From Guillardia theta CCMP2712 (Eukaryota; Cryptophyceae; Pyrenomonadales; Geminigeraceae), in the NCBI RefSeq assembly GCF_000315625.1, contig NW_005434582.1, positions 152,768 to 216,767 on the forward strand: a stretch of DNA of 64,000 bases, in the 5' to 3' direction. This document shows positions 23,101 through 34,675 of this stretch, piece after piece; position 1 is the first letter of the stretch; every line of letters starts with the position of its first letter. Position numbers and translations under genes: made by a program. A model generated the notes under the pieces. The model did no database searches, had not been told where the DNA came from, and was given only the letters and a program-made list of their open reading frames with translations.

Positions 23101-26100
23101 CTTGGGGCGATCTCGACGCTGGACGAGGTTGTGGTGGACATGGACAGGTGGACCCGCTCGTTGTCTTGGCGTCTTCCTTTAACTTCTCCTTGCAGCGCAA
23201 CCCTTCTATCTCCTCCTCAGGAAGTCGTTCGAATGGGAAACCTCTCCATCGTTTCCTATCTCCGGCGGTCGTACGCTGCGGGTAAGACCGTCTTCATCTA
23301 GATACACGAATCTAAGATCGTATCGATCAGTCCTTCATCACCAGCTGGACTTGTCTGGGTTTCGACTGGCTCAATTTCCCTTCTACGCTATCAGCTCGCC
23401 AGCATCTCTTACTTCCATCACTCTCAACGACAACGCAATCTCCGAGGTACCTGGTGACATCTCCAAACTCACCAGCCTCGTCCTCCTCTCCATGTCCAAC
23501 AACAACATCTCGCAGCTTCCGAAGCATTCCTTCCTGCTGTTGAGCTCCTTGCGCTCGCTGAATGTCGCCGGCAATCCACTCACCGTGCTCCCTGTTACCC
23601 TGGGCTCACTGAAGAAGCTTGAGTACCTTGAGTATGACGGAAACTCCGTAGTCTCTCCTCCCCGTGACATCCTTGTCAAGAGCGTTCAATCAGTGGTATC
23701 GTACCTCAAACGCGCTTGGGAAGGCAGGAGGACGGGCATGCTGGATTTGAGCAGCCTCGACCTCACAGAGATTCCTCTAGAGGTTACTGGCTGGAGTCCT
23801 CTGATCGAAGAGGAGGGCCAAGGGCAGGAGCAGCCTTCTGTCTCTGCGGAGGAGGAGGCGAGTCCTGCAGAGGAAGGAGCTGTTATGAATGTACCAGAAG
23901 GAGAGTTCCCATCTGCTGCTGATGCTCCTGTGGGCAATGTGTACGTGATCGATGATGAAGTTGGGAGGATGGAGAAGCTGGAGATGAACGAAGCGGATGT
24001 GAAGGATGCAGCCCTTAATCAAGGAGAAGCAGCAGACATCGACGATGCGTTGTATGTCGACACTGATGTTGACAGGTCATTTGAGCAGGAAGATGCTGAA
24101 GTTGTACGTGCAGAGGACGTGAAGAAGATGCAGGAAACGCTCCTTGGGCAGATACAGCCGATGAAGGAGAAGGAGCACGGCGAAGAAGGGGAGGAGTCCT
24201 CGGATGAGCTGGTGGCATCAGACGACGATTCGAACCCCAAAGAGCTGAGCGACATCTTTGATCTCAGCAATTACACCCGGGATTTGATGGAGGATGGAGT
24301 TGCCTTCAAGACAGTTGTTTCCATCAACCTCGAACGAAACAAGGTCACCAGCCTCACCCCTGACATTCAGAGGATGTTGTGTTTGCGGGAGATCTCCCTC
24401 TGTAACAATGAGATCAAGAGTTTCCCCGACTCGCTCTCGTCCCTTCCGAACCTGATCAGAATCGATGCGAGTGACAACCTGCTGAATAGTCTCCCTGCTC
24501 TCATGGGAGGGCTCTGCTCCAGTCTCAAGTACCTCCAGCTGCAGAACAACCGGTTTACCAGCTTGCCTGGGTCTCTTGAAAGCCTGTCATCGCTTGTGAA
24601 GCTGTCCATGGACGGGAACATGATAGAGGTTGTCGAGATCAAGTCGGAGTTCTCCTTGAACGATCTAGAGAACTTCCAGCTGAACTCCAACAGGGTCAGC
24701 TCCTTCGAAGTCTGCCAGAACTCCATGGCCTCCCTCAAGGTCCTAGGAGCGAATCATAACCTGATGCAAGATTGGCCGGACGCACTGATGCAGTGCAGAG
24801 GGCTGAAAGAGCTGCACCTTGATGACAACAAGCTCACTCATGTCTCATCGAGTGTTGGGAACCTGAGGAGATTGAAGGTGATCCTGCTTGTCCTTGGCAG
24901 TGGCGGGTCGTGACTGCTGTCAGGTGCTCCACATGAGGAAGAATGAGTTGAAAAGCCTCCCGCCAGAGCTGTGTCGAGCCAAGAGGTGAGTCGAACGTTT
25001 GTTGGTCTCCAATCCTCATGGTGAACAAGGTTGATGACATTGGACCTCTTGGGAAACCCTTTGAACGAGGTCTGGGCAACCTAATTCGAATGTTCTCAGA
25101 GTGACTAAATCTTACAGATGGCCCCTATCTGTGCTCCTGATCACGACATCGCCGCTATCCTGACCTATCTTCGCGCAATCTATAAGTCTTTTCGGACATC
25201 TACTGCCAACCTAAGTTCACTCTCGCCAGGTTCCATTCCCATCCAAACTTTCAAGGTATCGGAGAACACTTTCCTGACTGATTCTTGATGTGACTTGCTG
25301 TCATCAGTTTGGGCACATCCACAGCCTTGACATCTCTTCAAATCAACTGGAATTTCTCTCTCAGCATATCAAGTTGCTTACTGCACTGGGCTCGCTGAAC
25401 CTAAAGGACAACAGACTGGAAGAAATCCCGATAGAGCTGACGTTCTGTCGTCAGCTGCATACCCTTCATCTGGACGGAAACAGGTTCCGCCAAGTGGTTC
25501 CAAACATCTGTGTCCTCAAGAGCCTCCAAGTCTTGACCATGTCGTCGAACAGACTCGCCACAATCACCTGTGAGATTGCAAACATGGTCGGCCTGGTGAT
25601 GTTGGACTTTCGATTCAACACAAGCCTGAGCAAAGTAGTTGAGATGTACCTCAACGAGGATATCCAGAAGCTCATGATCTATCTCCGCACGATCCAAGAC
25701 GGTTTCATCTACGGGAGCATCAACCTAAGCAGGAGAGGCCTGTTTCACTTCCCCGTCGAGGTGCTGCAAGCCGGCGAGTACATCACCAGCTTGATTCTCA
25801 GCTACAACGACATCGAGGAGATCCCGTACGACATCAGCTCTCTCAGCTGCCTCACCGTCCTGGACGTGAGCAACAACCGAGTCAAGGAACTTCCGGAGGC
25901 CGTCGGGCTCATGACAGGGCTACGTGAGGTCTACCTGGGCAGCAACAATCTCAGGGTCCTTCCCTCCTCCTTTGAGAAGCTTGTCCATCTCTCCGCTCTC
26001 GACGTGCAGTTCAACCCCCTCGACACATTCCCCTTCCACCTCATCGACCGCTGGAGTTCAATCTCGACGCTCAACCTTGACACTGAGCGTATGGTCGTCC

Positions 26101-27414
26101 TGCCCGATGGAGCGACGCAGTCAAGGAGCGAGCTGGTACCTCTTGAAATCTCTTGCCAAGGACAGGAGCAATGCCTCAACTACTCTCACAGACTGAGACA
26201 AGCCCGGATGACTGGCTCTCTTGATGTGTCCGTGATGCAACTCGCGTTCGTTCCCAACTCTATCATCTGTCTTCCCCAGCTGACTGCGCTCAACATGACG
26301 GGGAACCTGCTCTTCCTCATCCCCGACGCCATCTCCGGCCTGCACTCCTTGACCGAGTGGAGCCTCAACGATAACCGGCTGCGAGAAATCCCGGCATCTG
26401 TCTGCAAGCTCACAAGGCTGAGAGATCTGTCAGTCATGGACAACAAGCTCTTGTCGATCGCGCCTGAGGTTGGGCTGATAACGACCCTGCGAAGGCTCCA
26501 GCTGGAGAACAACGCGAAGCTCAAGTGTCCTCCTGTCGAAGTTTACTCGAGAGGAATTCAAGCGACGCTCTCCTACCTCAGATCCATCATGCAGGGCATA
26601 TCGACCGGCAGCATCGATCTCGCTTCCAGCAGCTTGTCCAGCTTGGAACTTCCCTTTGACAGGCTGGCAGTAAAGCTAAGAGCCATGCAGCTTTCTAACA
26701 ATCTTCTCGACGAAATACCGCAGGTGTTTGTAAGCAAGTCGTTGGTGCGTTAGATGACGATGTTGCCAGGGCATGTCGAGTCTGAGCAACCTGACCGTGC
26801 TATGGTTGGACAACAATAAGGTATCACGTCGAGAACTCCCACGTTTCCCTCTCCCTCTCCCTCTCCCTCTTCCTTTTCCTTCCCCTTCCCCTATCTCCCC
26901 CTTCTGCTCCTCACCTCCTTCTTCCTTTCCCTCACTCCCTGCCTCTCGTTCCCTCCCCTCCTCTCTGACGCAGACGCATTCCAGCTCTCTAGCCTCCCGA
27001 ACAACCTCGGCAAGATGCGAGTGCTTCAAAGTTTGTCTCTCCCGTGCAATAGCTTCACCGCCATGCCGGCATGTATCTGCGACCTGCCATGTCTGGAAAG
27101 TTTGAACATGGACGAGAATCCGATGAGGCCAGTCGGGCCCTTGTCAAATCACCCAACGCTGACTTGTGGCTCACCAGGTTCTTGCATCCGAGGATTTCCG
27201 AGCTCCAGTCGCTGCGCATCTTGTCGCTACGGAACAACCGGCTCACGATGCTTCCTAGCAGCGTCGCAGGGCTCTCATCGCTACGGAAGCTCGTTTTGCA
27301 AGGTTGGAGGCCTGATGAACTTGAGGTGAAAGCTGACTGAATGATTCAGGGAACCCGCTTGCTCCGCTGCCGCCATCTCTCCGAGACCGTCAAGACGTAG
27401 AGCTAGAGCTCTGA
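14157..27414 (+). CDS. Giant leucine-rich-repeat protein (about 4,012 aa)
   Basis: Exons: 14157-14899, 15001-15091, 15147-15281, 15562-21920, 22073-22538, 22591-23147, 23196-23281, 23331-24877, 24924-24985, 25030-25069, 25118-25255, 25308-26723, 26770-26820, 26985-27142, 27178-27302, 27350-27414. Phases agree throughout. Almost the whole protein is LRRs of about 23 residues of the intracellular, SHOC2/Roco-like type (LxxLxLxxNxLxxLPxxI). Arrays of about 3-8 LRRs are broken by a recurring spacer of about 45 residues of the form PPxEhxxxGxxxhLxYLRxLxxA followed by hDLS. Residues about 2970-3130 (23800-24290) are an acidic, Glu/Asp-rich insertion. I see no signal peptide, transmembrane segment, kinase or GTPase domain. 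A scaffold role is likely. The start is the first ATG; an in-frame GTG lies at 14109. The 35-nt intron 27143-27177 and a 100-N gap in the intron 15282-15561 are weak points. Confidence 0.85.
15407..15506. other. Assembly gap (100 N) in an LRR-gene intron
   Basis: Exactly 100 N, flanked by CT-rich sequence. The flanking exons (15147-15281 and 15562-21920) join in phase, so no coding sequence need be missing. Confidence 0.95.
26830..26984 (+). repeat. CT-rich intron of the LRR gene
   Basis: Long CCCTCTCCCT/TTCCCC stretch between exons 26770-26820 and 26985-27142, on the sense strand. Confidence 0.7.
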
Positions 27415-27424
27415 GAGCCTGTTT

Positions 27425-27910
27425 GATCGTCACGGCTGGGCTCGGAAAGGGCGGCCGTCAGCGTTGCCGCCGCATTTCAATCATGCGGCAGTGCGGCCAT
27501 AACTTACTGTACTACTGAAACGGTTACGGAGTCACGCGAACTTCAGGCTGAGGGTGACTCAATGAGCCTCGGAGTCACTGAATTCTGAGCCACCGTTGAC
27601 TCGCCGCCGCCTCTGACTAGTGAATTGCCTTGACGGCCATCCGGGGCACAGTGTGAGACTTGAAGGTTTTTTTCACAGTTTTATTAGTAGTATGCCGCCG
27701 GGTTTTCAGTCGGAGCCGCTCGGAGGCCCCCCCGCTGGGCAGTCACAGATCCGAGCCTCGGACCGTCACCGTGAGAGCAGCGGCCACCGGCCCGCCGGGG
27801 CTCCGAGCGGCGAGTCACTGCGGCACCCGGTAGCGGCCGTCCCCGGCCGGCAAACATTCAAACGGTTAAGTTAACTTAGTAAAAACCGGCCCACCCGGGC
27901 CCGGGCCGAC
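27425..27910. repeat. GC-rich block of CCG/CGG words
   Basis: Directly downstream of the giant LRR stop. Rich in GCCGCCG, CCGGCCCG and GGGCCCGG words, mixed with GAGTCAC/GTGACTC words that are nearly palindromic. No gene seen. Confidence 0.6.
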
Positions 27911-27951
27911 CCTAGGCTGCTGCTAAAAGACACGGTACTTCACGTTTGAAG

Positions 27952-27993
27952 TTTACTCAAAGTTAAGTTAAAAATCCGATGATCAGTACGAGG
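27952..27993 (+). repeat. Short AT-rich dispersed element, copy 3
   Basis: TTTACTCAAAGTTAAGTTAA, then AAATC and, after an 8-bp insertion relative to the copies at 9071 and 9375, AGTACGAGG. Confidence 0.85.
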
Positions 27994-29495
27994 GGTGCTT
28001 CACGGTTGGAACTAGCGGTGTGTACCACCCACCCCCACACATATCTGACCAACCACGGGTCGAGTGACCCGGTCTTTATCCCACCGTTCGGCAAATCCTC
28101 ATCCGCCGGGTGACCGGTGCGAACGGTACTGGCATCCCATGACCCCTCAAATGAATGACTACCACCCCTTATTTGTGTGGGAAAATAACCCCTTCCAAAT
28201 TCAGATGGACCCGGGACTCTCATGTACCGGGGCGGGCCCTGCTGGGGCTTCGGAGTACGGGACCGTGACCCCGGTCCGTGTTACGGCGGGGACAGTCCCC
28301 CCAGTCACCCCACCCCCGGACTCTCATGGAAGTACTACCCCTTCAATGGCCGGGGGGGGGCTTGGGAACAATACCGGTACCTCTCCATCTAGTACCCCTT
28401 GCTGACTACGATTCAAAATTATCTCGACCAGGGGTCCAGATCCAACAATGTCAGTCACACGATTGTTGTACCGGTAGTATCGGAGGGGCAGTACCCCACC
28501 CTGACAGGCAAGGCTGCCGGAGTCCCGGACATTCCGATCTAAACGGTTAGGTGGTCCCACCCCCGTTTCTGAAGGCCTCTGACCACCCCTGTGGCCCTAC
28601 CACCCCCACATCCATAACGGCAGTGCGGGGTCGGACCTGGGTTTTACCACCCCACCCCTATGTGCTAGTACCTTGGGTCACGGTACGGTCTGAGCGGTAG
28701 TTCCTGTACTGATGTAGCGATGATGAGTAAAATCTTATAAGTCCCTCGAGACCACCCCATCGACCTGGGTGGGTGGTGCCAGTGTCATAGTTCATACATG
28801 GCAGGGGTGGTATTCATCTTATGTACCGAAAAGTTCGAATTCGGACAAATTGACTGAATTTCTGTATATAATTCAGGAATAATAACTAAAACTTCATGAG
28901 GGATGCCTGGTCCTTTGATGTCTATATTGGGGATCGGGGCTCTCAACAGTAAATTTGAAAGTGGGGTAGGGTAGGTCATAGTACACCTTCAGGGGTGGGG
29001 TGGGGTGAGGTGGAACGGGTCTATAACCCCCTCTACCCTCGGTACCTTCATGAAGGTTTCCCATATACTACCCTACTCTTAAACGATCTTTGCACGGGTG
29101 GTGAAGGACCCCAAGTGATCCCGGCTTACCACCCCCCTTTCCGACTAAAGCCTGGACCTCATGCTAGTAGGCCTCCCTTCAAGTCCTCGCGCCAATGGAA
29201 CTTGCCGCCCTTGTTCGTGCTGATCCTGCTCCCACTCCTTCCTGCTCCCTCTCTTGCCTGCTGCCTGCTTCTCCTGCTCGCCATCCGATCTCCCTTCGTT
29301 CTGAATGCATGATCCTTATGATGACAACACTGTTGAGCGCGCAGGACAGCTTCTGACAATCTCCTACCAATTATATTCATAGTGTAGCATGCATACCTTG
29401 GCCTCATGGTGTCAAACTTCGCTACATTGTTGTGGATATATCTCGAATGCCATGATTGATTGCATCACGAATTGACTACGTAATTTGTTTGGTAG
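27994..29495. repeat. CCCTACCCC/GGGGTGGGG-rich intergenic tract
   Basis: About 1.2 kb (to about 29160) dense in ACCACCCC, GTACCCC, CCCTACCC and GGGGTGGGG words, followed by about 300 bp of ordinary AT-richer sequence before the kinase gene. No coding region supported. Confidence 0.55.
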
Positions 29496-32400
29496 ATGAA
29501 GCCGGGCGAGTACAATCCAAATTATCATAATTCAAATTCATATTATGGTCCGATTCATGGGGGATTGAACCGGAACGAGGTTGGCGATAGCAACAATCAA
29601 AAGCGAGAGATGATGTGACTGTGTCTTGGTAGATGTCGATGAACCGAGCTAGTCATTCAGAGCATTATGTCTACACCAATGAAAATCACGACCTGCAGAT
29701 GATGAGGAGCTCTGCTCCTCCTCTCATTGTCGTGAATCCGGAGATGCTGCAAGATGAGGTTGTTCAGTCGAACTCGGCGCGCTTTTATCTTACATGTGCC
29801 CATGATGTGTTCAGGTGACCAGGCTTCAGAGCCTTCTGTCTGCAGCAACCAAGGAACTGGGAAGACAGATATCAACCAGCAAAGTAGATGTCAGCTTGAG
29901 CCAGAATGATACGAGGAAGGCCGAGTGGCTGCAGAAAGTTGTTTTACAGGTGTGTTGTGAACAGAACTCTGAATGTCCATGACGACCGTCTCGTGCGCAG
30001 CTTGAGTCAAAGCAAGCCTTGATGGACAGCAACCTGCGGAGCCTCCGTGATCAGAACACCTCCTTGTACCAGACGGTCGAATTTGAAGGGCTCTGTTTCA
30101 ATGATTGATCATTTTCAGTAGATCAATGAGCTGAAAAATGAAAACTTTGGTTTGAAAGAAGAGGTCGCAAGGTCATTGAGAACGTCTGGTAGTGGAGCGT
30201 CGCGAGATATGGAGGTGAGTGATTTGAAGCTATCGAGATGCGTGTCCTAAATGATTCCTCCAGGAGAAGGTTCGCATGGTCAAGGACGAGTTGGAGTCCT
30301 ATCGCAAAAGGGTATTGAATTCTACTTGTCGTCTTTGGTGTGATGTCCGTTGCAGTTTGAAGATCTTTCGAAACGCTACATTTCCATACAGGAGGTCAAC
30401 CGTGCACTGGAGCAGACTAAGGTAACAAGAGTGTGATTCTCGAGTTTTGTTGTCGTGTGACTTGAAATGTATCTTGTAGAGTCAGAACTACGAGAACGAC
30501 CAGTTCAGACTCAAGGTTCGTTCTGCGCAACATGAAGCTGTGGTCTAATCTGATTCGAGCAGGAAATTGAGTATTCAAACATCAATCTCTCAAAAGCGAA
30601 CTCCGAGCTGCAAGAAAAGAATGCTGCTCTTCTTCGAAAGCTGGAAGAACAAGCGGCTCAATTTGAAAAGCAGAAGTACATAATGATGCAACAAAGAGAT
30701 TCGTTGCAGCTCTCAATGCAAAAAGAAGTGGAATCGATGCGCAGAGAGCTGGTGGATTGGAAAACCAAGGCTGAGAAGAGTAGAGATTCATTTTCAATGG
30801 AGGCCATGCAGACGGCTCAAGACAACTCAGTACTTATCTCCGATTTGAAAGCCCTTGAAGCCTTGTACAAAGAATCTCAAAATAAGTTGGCAAGGGCTGA
30901 AATTCAGATATCGCAAATGATGATTTATGAGAGGGAAAATCACAATCTGATCCAAAGGCACGTCAAGAAGGATGTCACCATCTCTAAATGCAGCGCAAAG
31001 GTTCAGAGAGTGTCACAGAATCTTACATTGTTGAAAATGTTCGAGAGTTGGAAACGTTTGGCTGAGGACAAAAACCTTAACATAAGGGCTTTCTCCTTGT
31101 GGTCCAAACAAAGATTCCTCAAATTATTTCTGCATGACTGGCAGCTGGTCACTCAGGCTTCAATCAAGCAAATAGGTGACTTTCAGATGACAGCTGAGCT
31201 GAAGAAAGAACTTTTTATTGAGAAAGATAAGCGCAATCGCAGTTTCGTGAGCATTAGAAAGAATGCCGAGGCTCTGGGCAAGGAATTGGGATGTATTTGC
31301 GAAGAGTTAGTTGCGATCGACTCGTCGTTGAAAGAATCGAAACAATGGGTGGAAAACGTTGAAAAGAAGGCCCTGCAAGAAAGAGAGAGATTGCGAGATA
31401 GCTACGAAGGAAAACTGAAGTCCTTGGAGCTGACTCGTCTCGAAGAGGTGAAGAGACTCACTCTTGTCATCGAATCGAAGCAACAACAGTATCAAGAAGA
31501 GCTGCAAGCTGCCCTGAAGAGCAGTGCTGAGCTGGAGACGAGAGTTCGTCAAGAGTTGATGCAGGAATCCACTCTGAAGGAGAAGCAAGTCCAGGATCTC
31601 AAAGATGATCTTGCTAAAGCTCAAAGAGAATGGAAAAAGAAACTGCTGGATAAGGATCGAGAATACTCGTTGCAATTAGAAACAGTGGAACGTCAAAAGT
31701 TAGAGATAGAGGAACAGCACTACGAGAAGCTGCGTGCCAAGGAGAAGGAATGGGAGAATGAAGTGGAGAAACTCAGAATGCAGAGTGTTGAACTGGAGAA
31801 TGATCTGCGACAAAGATTCCAGGCCAGAGAGAAAGAATTGACAACCAAGGTTGAGAGCGCCCGACAGGAGTTGTCGAATGCACAGCGCGACTTTGAGACC
31901 GATTTGCAGGTGATTGCAATTGTCATTTTGTTTTCTCGTCACAAACTCACGATGATGATGTGTTTGTTTCAGGCAAAGGAAAGTGAGATGCAGGGCAAAT
32001 TGACCGAGAAGGACAAGTATTATGAGACATGGCTGGAGACTATCGTTGCAAATAGGCTAAAAGACTCCCAAGCACAGATGGAAGAACGATTGCAGTTCAA
32101 AGAAGAGCAACTCGTCGCCATCCGTAAGGAATTGGAAGACCAGAGAAAAGTTGTCCAGGGATTCGCATTGAGCAGAGAATCGAGAGATTCCGAACATTCT
32201 CGCCAGATTGAGAGGCTTGAGAATGAGATCAAGAATCTCTCGAGAACGTAAGTCTGACATGATTACGTGGCGGTGTGTCGTTGATCCTTGTCGTGGCAGG
32301 CTCGAGTCCAAGGCAGAGGACATGAAATCTCTGAGAAACGATGCGGAGGATCTTCAGAAGACCATCTCGGATCTCGAGAAGGAGAACATGCGGCTGGAGA

Positions 32401-34568
32401 AGCAGGTTGAAACGCAAGCGAGCGAGCTGCAGATCCTGGAGAAGCAGAAGGAGTCTCTCACCAACGAGCTCCTGTGGAAGGGAAGCCTGCCGCAGAAGAC
32501 CTTTGCTAACCAAGAGGCTGAGAACATTGAGATGAGGGCAAGAGTAGAGATGGGCGAGCAGGAAATCCTCTACCTAAAGGAGAAGTTGGCTGTTGCTAAC
32601 ACCACAAACGAAAGGCTGACCACCGACCTCTTGGATGCATCGAAGCTGCTGAAGCAGTACAGCGCTGATGCTCAGAACTTGTCGTGGGAAGCAAACATGC
32701 GCGAGCAAGGGGGTGAGGAGCAGCGGAATAGAATGGAGAGCTCAAAACGAGAGTCTCTCAAGTCGTCGGAAGGGATGGATCTCATCCAGAAGAAAGTGAA
32801 CTCGCTGATGCTGGAGAACGACACGCTGACAAACGAGATGGACAAGATCCTGCAAGAAAACTCGATGCTGAGGGCTGAGGTCGACGAGCTGAAGCAGCAG
32901 ATCGAAGACTTCCCTGCTGGGGCTCCCAAGTCCCGCAGCGGCTCCTTGATGCCCTCGCGGTCGTTCGGCATGTACTCGAGGAGGTTGGTGGAGAGAATGT
33001 TTGGGTCGTGGGTGACTGAGATGCTCTCCTCCCGCGTGAGCGGTCGCAAGAGCTACTTCTCCAACCTCCCCCCCATGTTGGACGCCAACGGCTGCCTGAC
33101 GCTGGACCTGACGACCACACGGCTGAGGAAACAAGACGTAGACATCAAGAACGAGAAGATCGGGAGCGGGACCTTTGCTGACGTGTTCAAGGGGGAGCTG
33201 AGAATCCAGTGTGCGGTGAAGAAGCCCAAGAGCCTGGGGAGCCACCAGGAGGTGCTGGAGTTTATCCGGGAAGGGGAGATGATGCGGATGGTAAACCATC
33301 CTTGTATCACCAAGACCCTCGGCATCCTCTGCGACCAGTCGGTCAGCGCCTACGTCATGGAGTACTTGCCGGGCAGCAACCTCTTCGACTACCTCCACAA
33401 GTACAACAAGACGCTTCTGTTTGGCAGGCAGGTGGACGTGGCGCTGCAAGTGTGCGATGCGATGGCGTTTGTGCACGAGCTCGGGATCATCCATCGCGAC
33501 CTGAAGCCTCAGGTAAGGCCGCTCCTCTCCCTCCTCTCCTCCTCCTTTCTACCCTGCGTCTTTCTTCCCTGCATCTACCTCCTCCCTCACCTCCTCCACC
33601 TCCTCCTCCCTCCTTTCTCCTTGCTTCTCACACCACCACCACCACCTCCTCCTCCTCCCCATCCTTCTCCTCATCCTCCTCCCCATCCTTCTCCTCACCC
33701 TCATCCTCATTAAATCCTCTTCCTCCTCCTTCCCACGATCTCTAACATTGCATGCAGAACGTCATCTACAACGACAAGACCGGTGGAGCAAAGCTCTGCG
33801 ACTTCGGGCTGGCCCGTTCTCTCCCCAGCGGTTGCAGTCATCTCGACTCCATCCAGCTGGGAACTGGAGGGACCCCCGCATACCAGGCTCCTGAGGTGCT
33901 TTCGCTCCCCTGCCAGCTGGAGTCGAGCTGACGGGGATCGCAGGTGCTGAAGCGCCTCCCTATCAACCTCAAGGTGGACTTGTACGGGTTCGCCATCACT
34001 CTGTGGGAGATGTACACGGCGCTGCTGCCTTGGAACGAGTGCACCCTAGAGCAGATGGCGACCCGAGTTGCCCTCTATAACGACAGGCCTCCGATCCCCT
34101 CGGTCCGCTACTCTCCTCCCTGACCTCTTCTCCCCATCGTCTCCTCCTCCTTCTCCTCCTCCTCCTCCTCCTCCTCCTCCTCCTCCTCTCTTCCTTCCGC
34201 CCTCCTGCGATGGCTGATGGCTGCCACAGGACATGCCCATTGAAATGTCGGAAATCGTTATGAAGTGTTGGGACAAGGACGCTGACGCCAGGCCCTCCTT
34301 CGCTCAACTTCTTCCTCCCCTCCGCAACATGCAAGAAACCTTCTCGCCCAGCTCCAAGATGTCCTCCGGATCCTCCAGCGGCTCTCTCGGCTCCTCCTCC
34401 ACCTCGAGCACCATCGTCTCCTACATCTCCTCCCAGCAGAGCCGGAACAGCCCTCGAACGAGCCTCGTCAACACGCGGAGCAAACCGCTAGTGAGCAACC
34501 CGCTAGTGAGCAACCCGCCGGTGAGCGTCCCGCGAAGCTCGTCCAGCGGATTCTACACAGCAAGATGA
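29496..34568 (+). CDS. Coiled-coil protein with C-terminal TKL-like protein kinase
   Basis: Exons: 29496-29579, 29633-29758, 29815-29949, 30001-30075, 30122-30214, 30264-30311, 30356-30421, 30480-30515, 30563-31909, 31973-32247, 32300-33512, 33758-33895, 33944-34102, 34230-34568. All phases agree, giving 1,377 codons. Residues about 45-980 are mostly heptad-patterned, Glu/Lys/Leu-rich coiled coil. The kinase starts near residue 1045. It has the glycine loop IGSGTFADVFKG, the ATP lysine in CAVKKPK, the catalytic loop HRDLKPQN split by an intron, the metal-binding DFGLA and TPAYQAPE, then LYGFAITLWEMYT. These point to an active Ser/Thr kinase of the tyrosine-kinase-like group. The tail is Ser-rich with three SNPxVS-type repeats. 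A long dimerising rod plus kinase suggests a cytoskeletal or ciliary kinase (inference). It is convergent with the next gene, with 107 bp between stops. Confidence 0.85.
33525..33757 (+). repeat. CT/CCA-rich intron in the kinase gene
   Basis: CTCCTCC, CACCACC and CCATCCTT repeats between the kinase exons 32300-33512 and 33758-33895. A second TCC run (about 34140-34195) lies in the next-but-one intron. Confidence 0.75.
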
Positions 34569-34675
34569 GCAAGAAAGTAGGACACAGAGAGGAACTGTCG
34601 ATGTGCTTTGAAAGCTTTACTGTACTTGTACCCAATGAAACAACAGGAAAACTGAGACCCTCTATACTTGACCGC

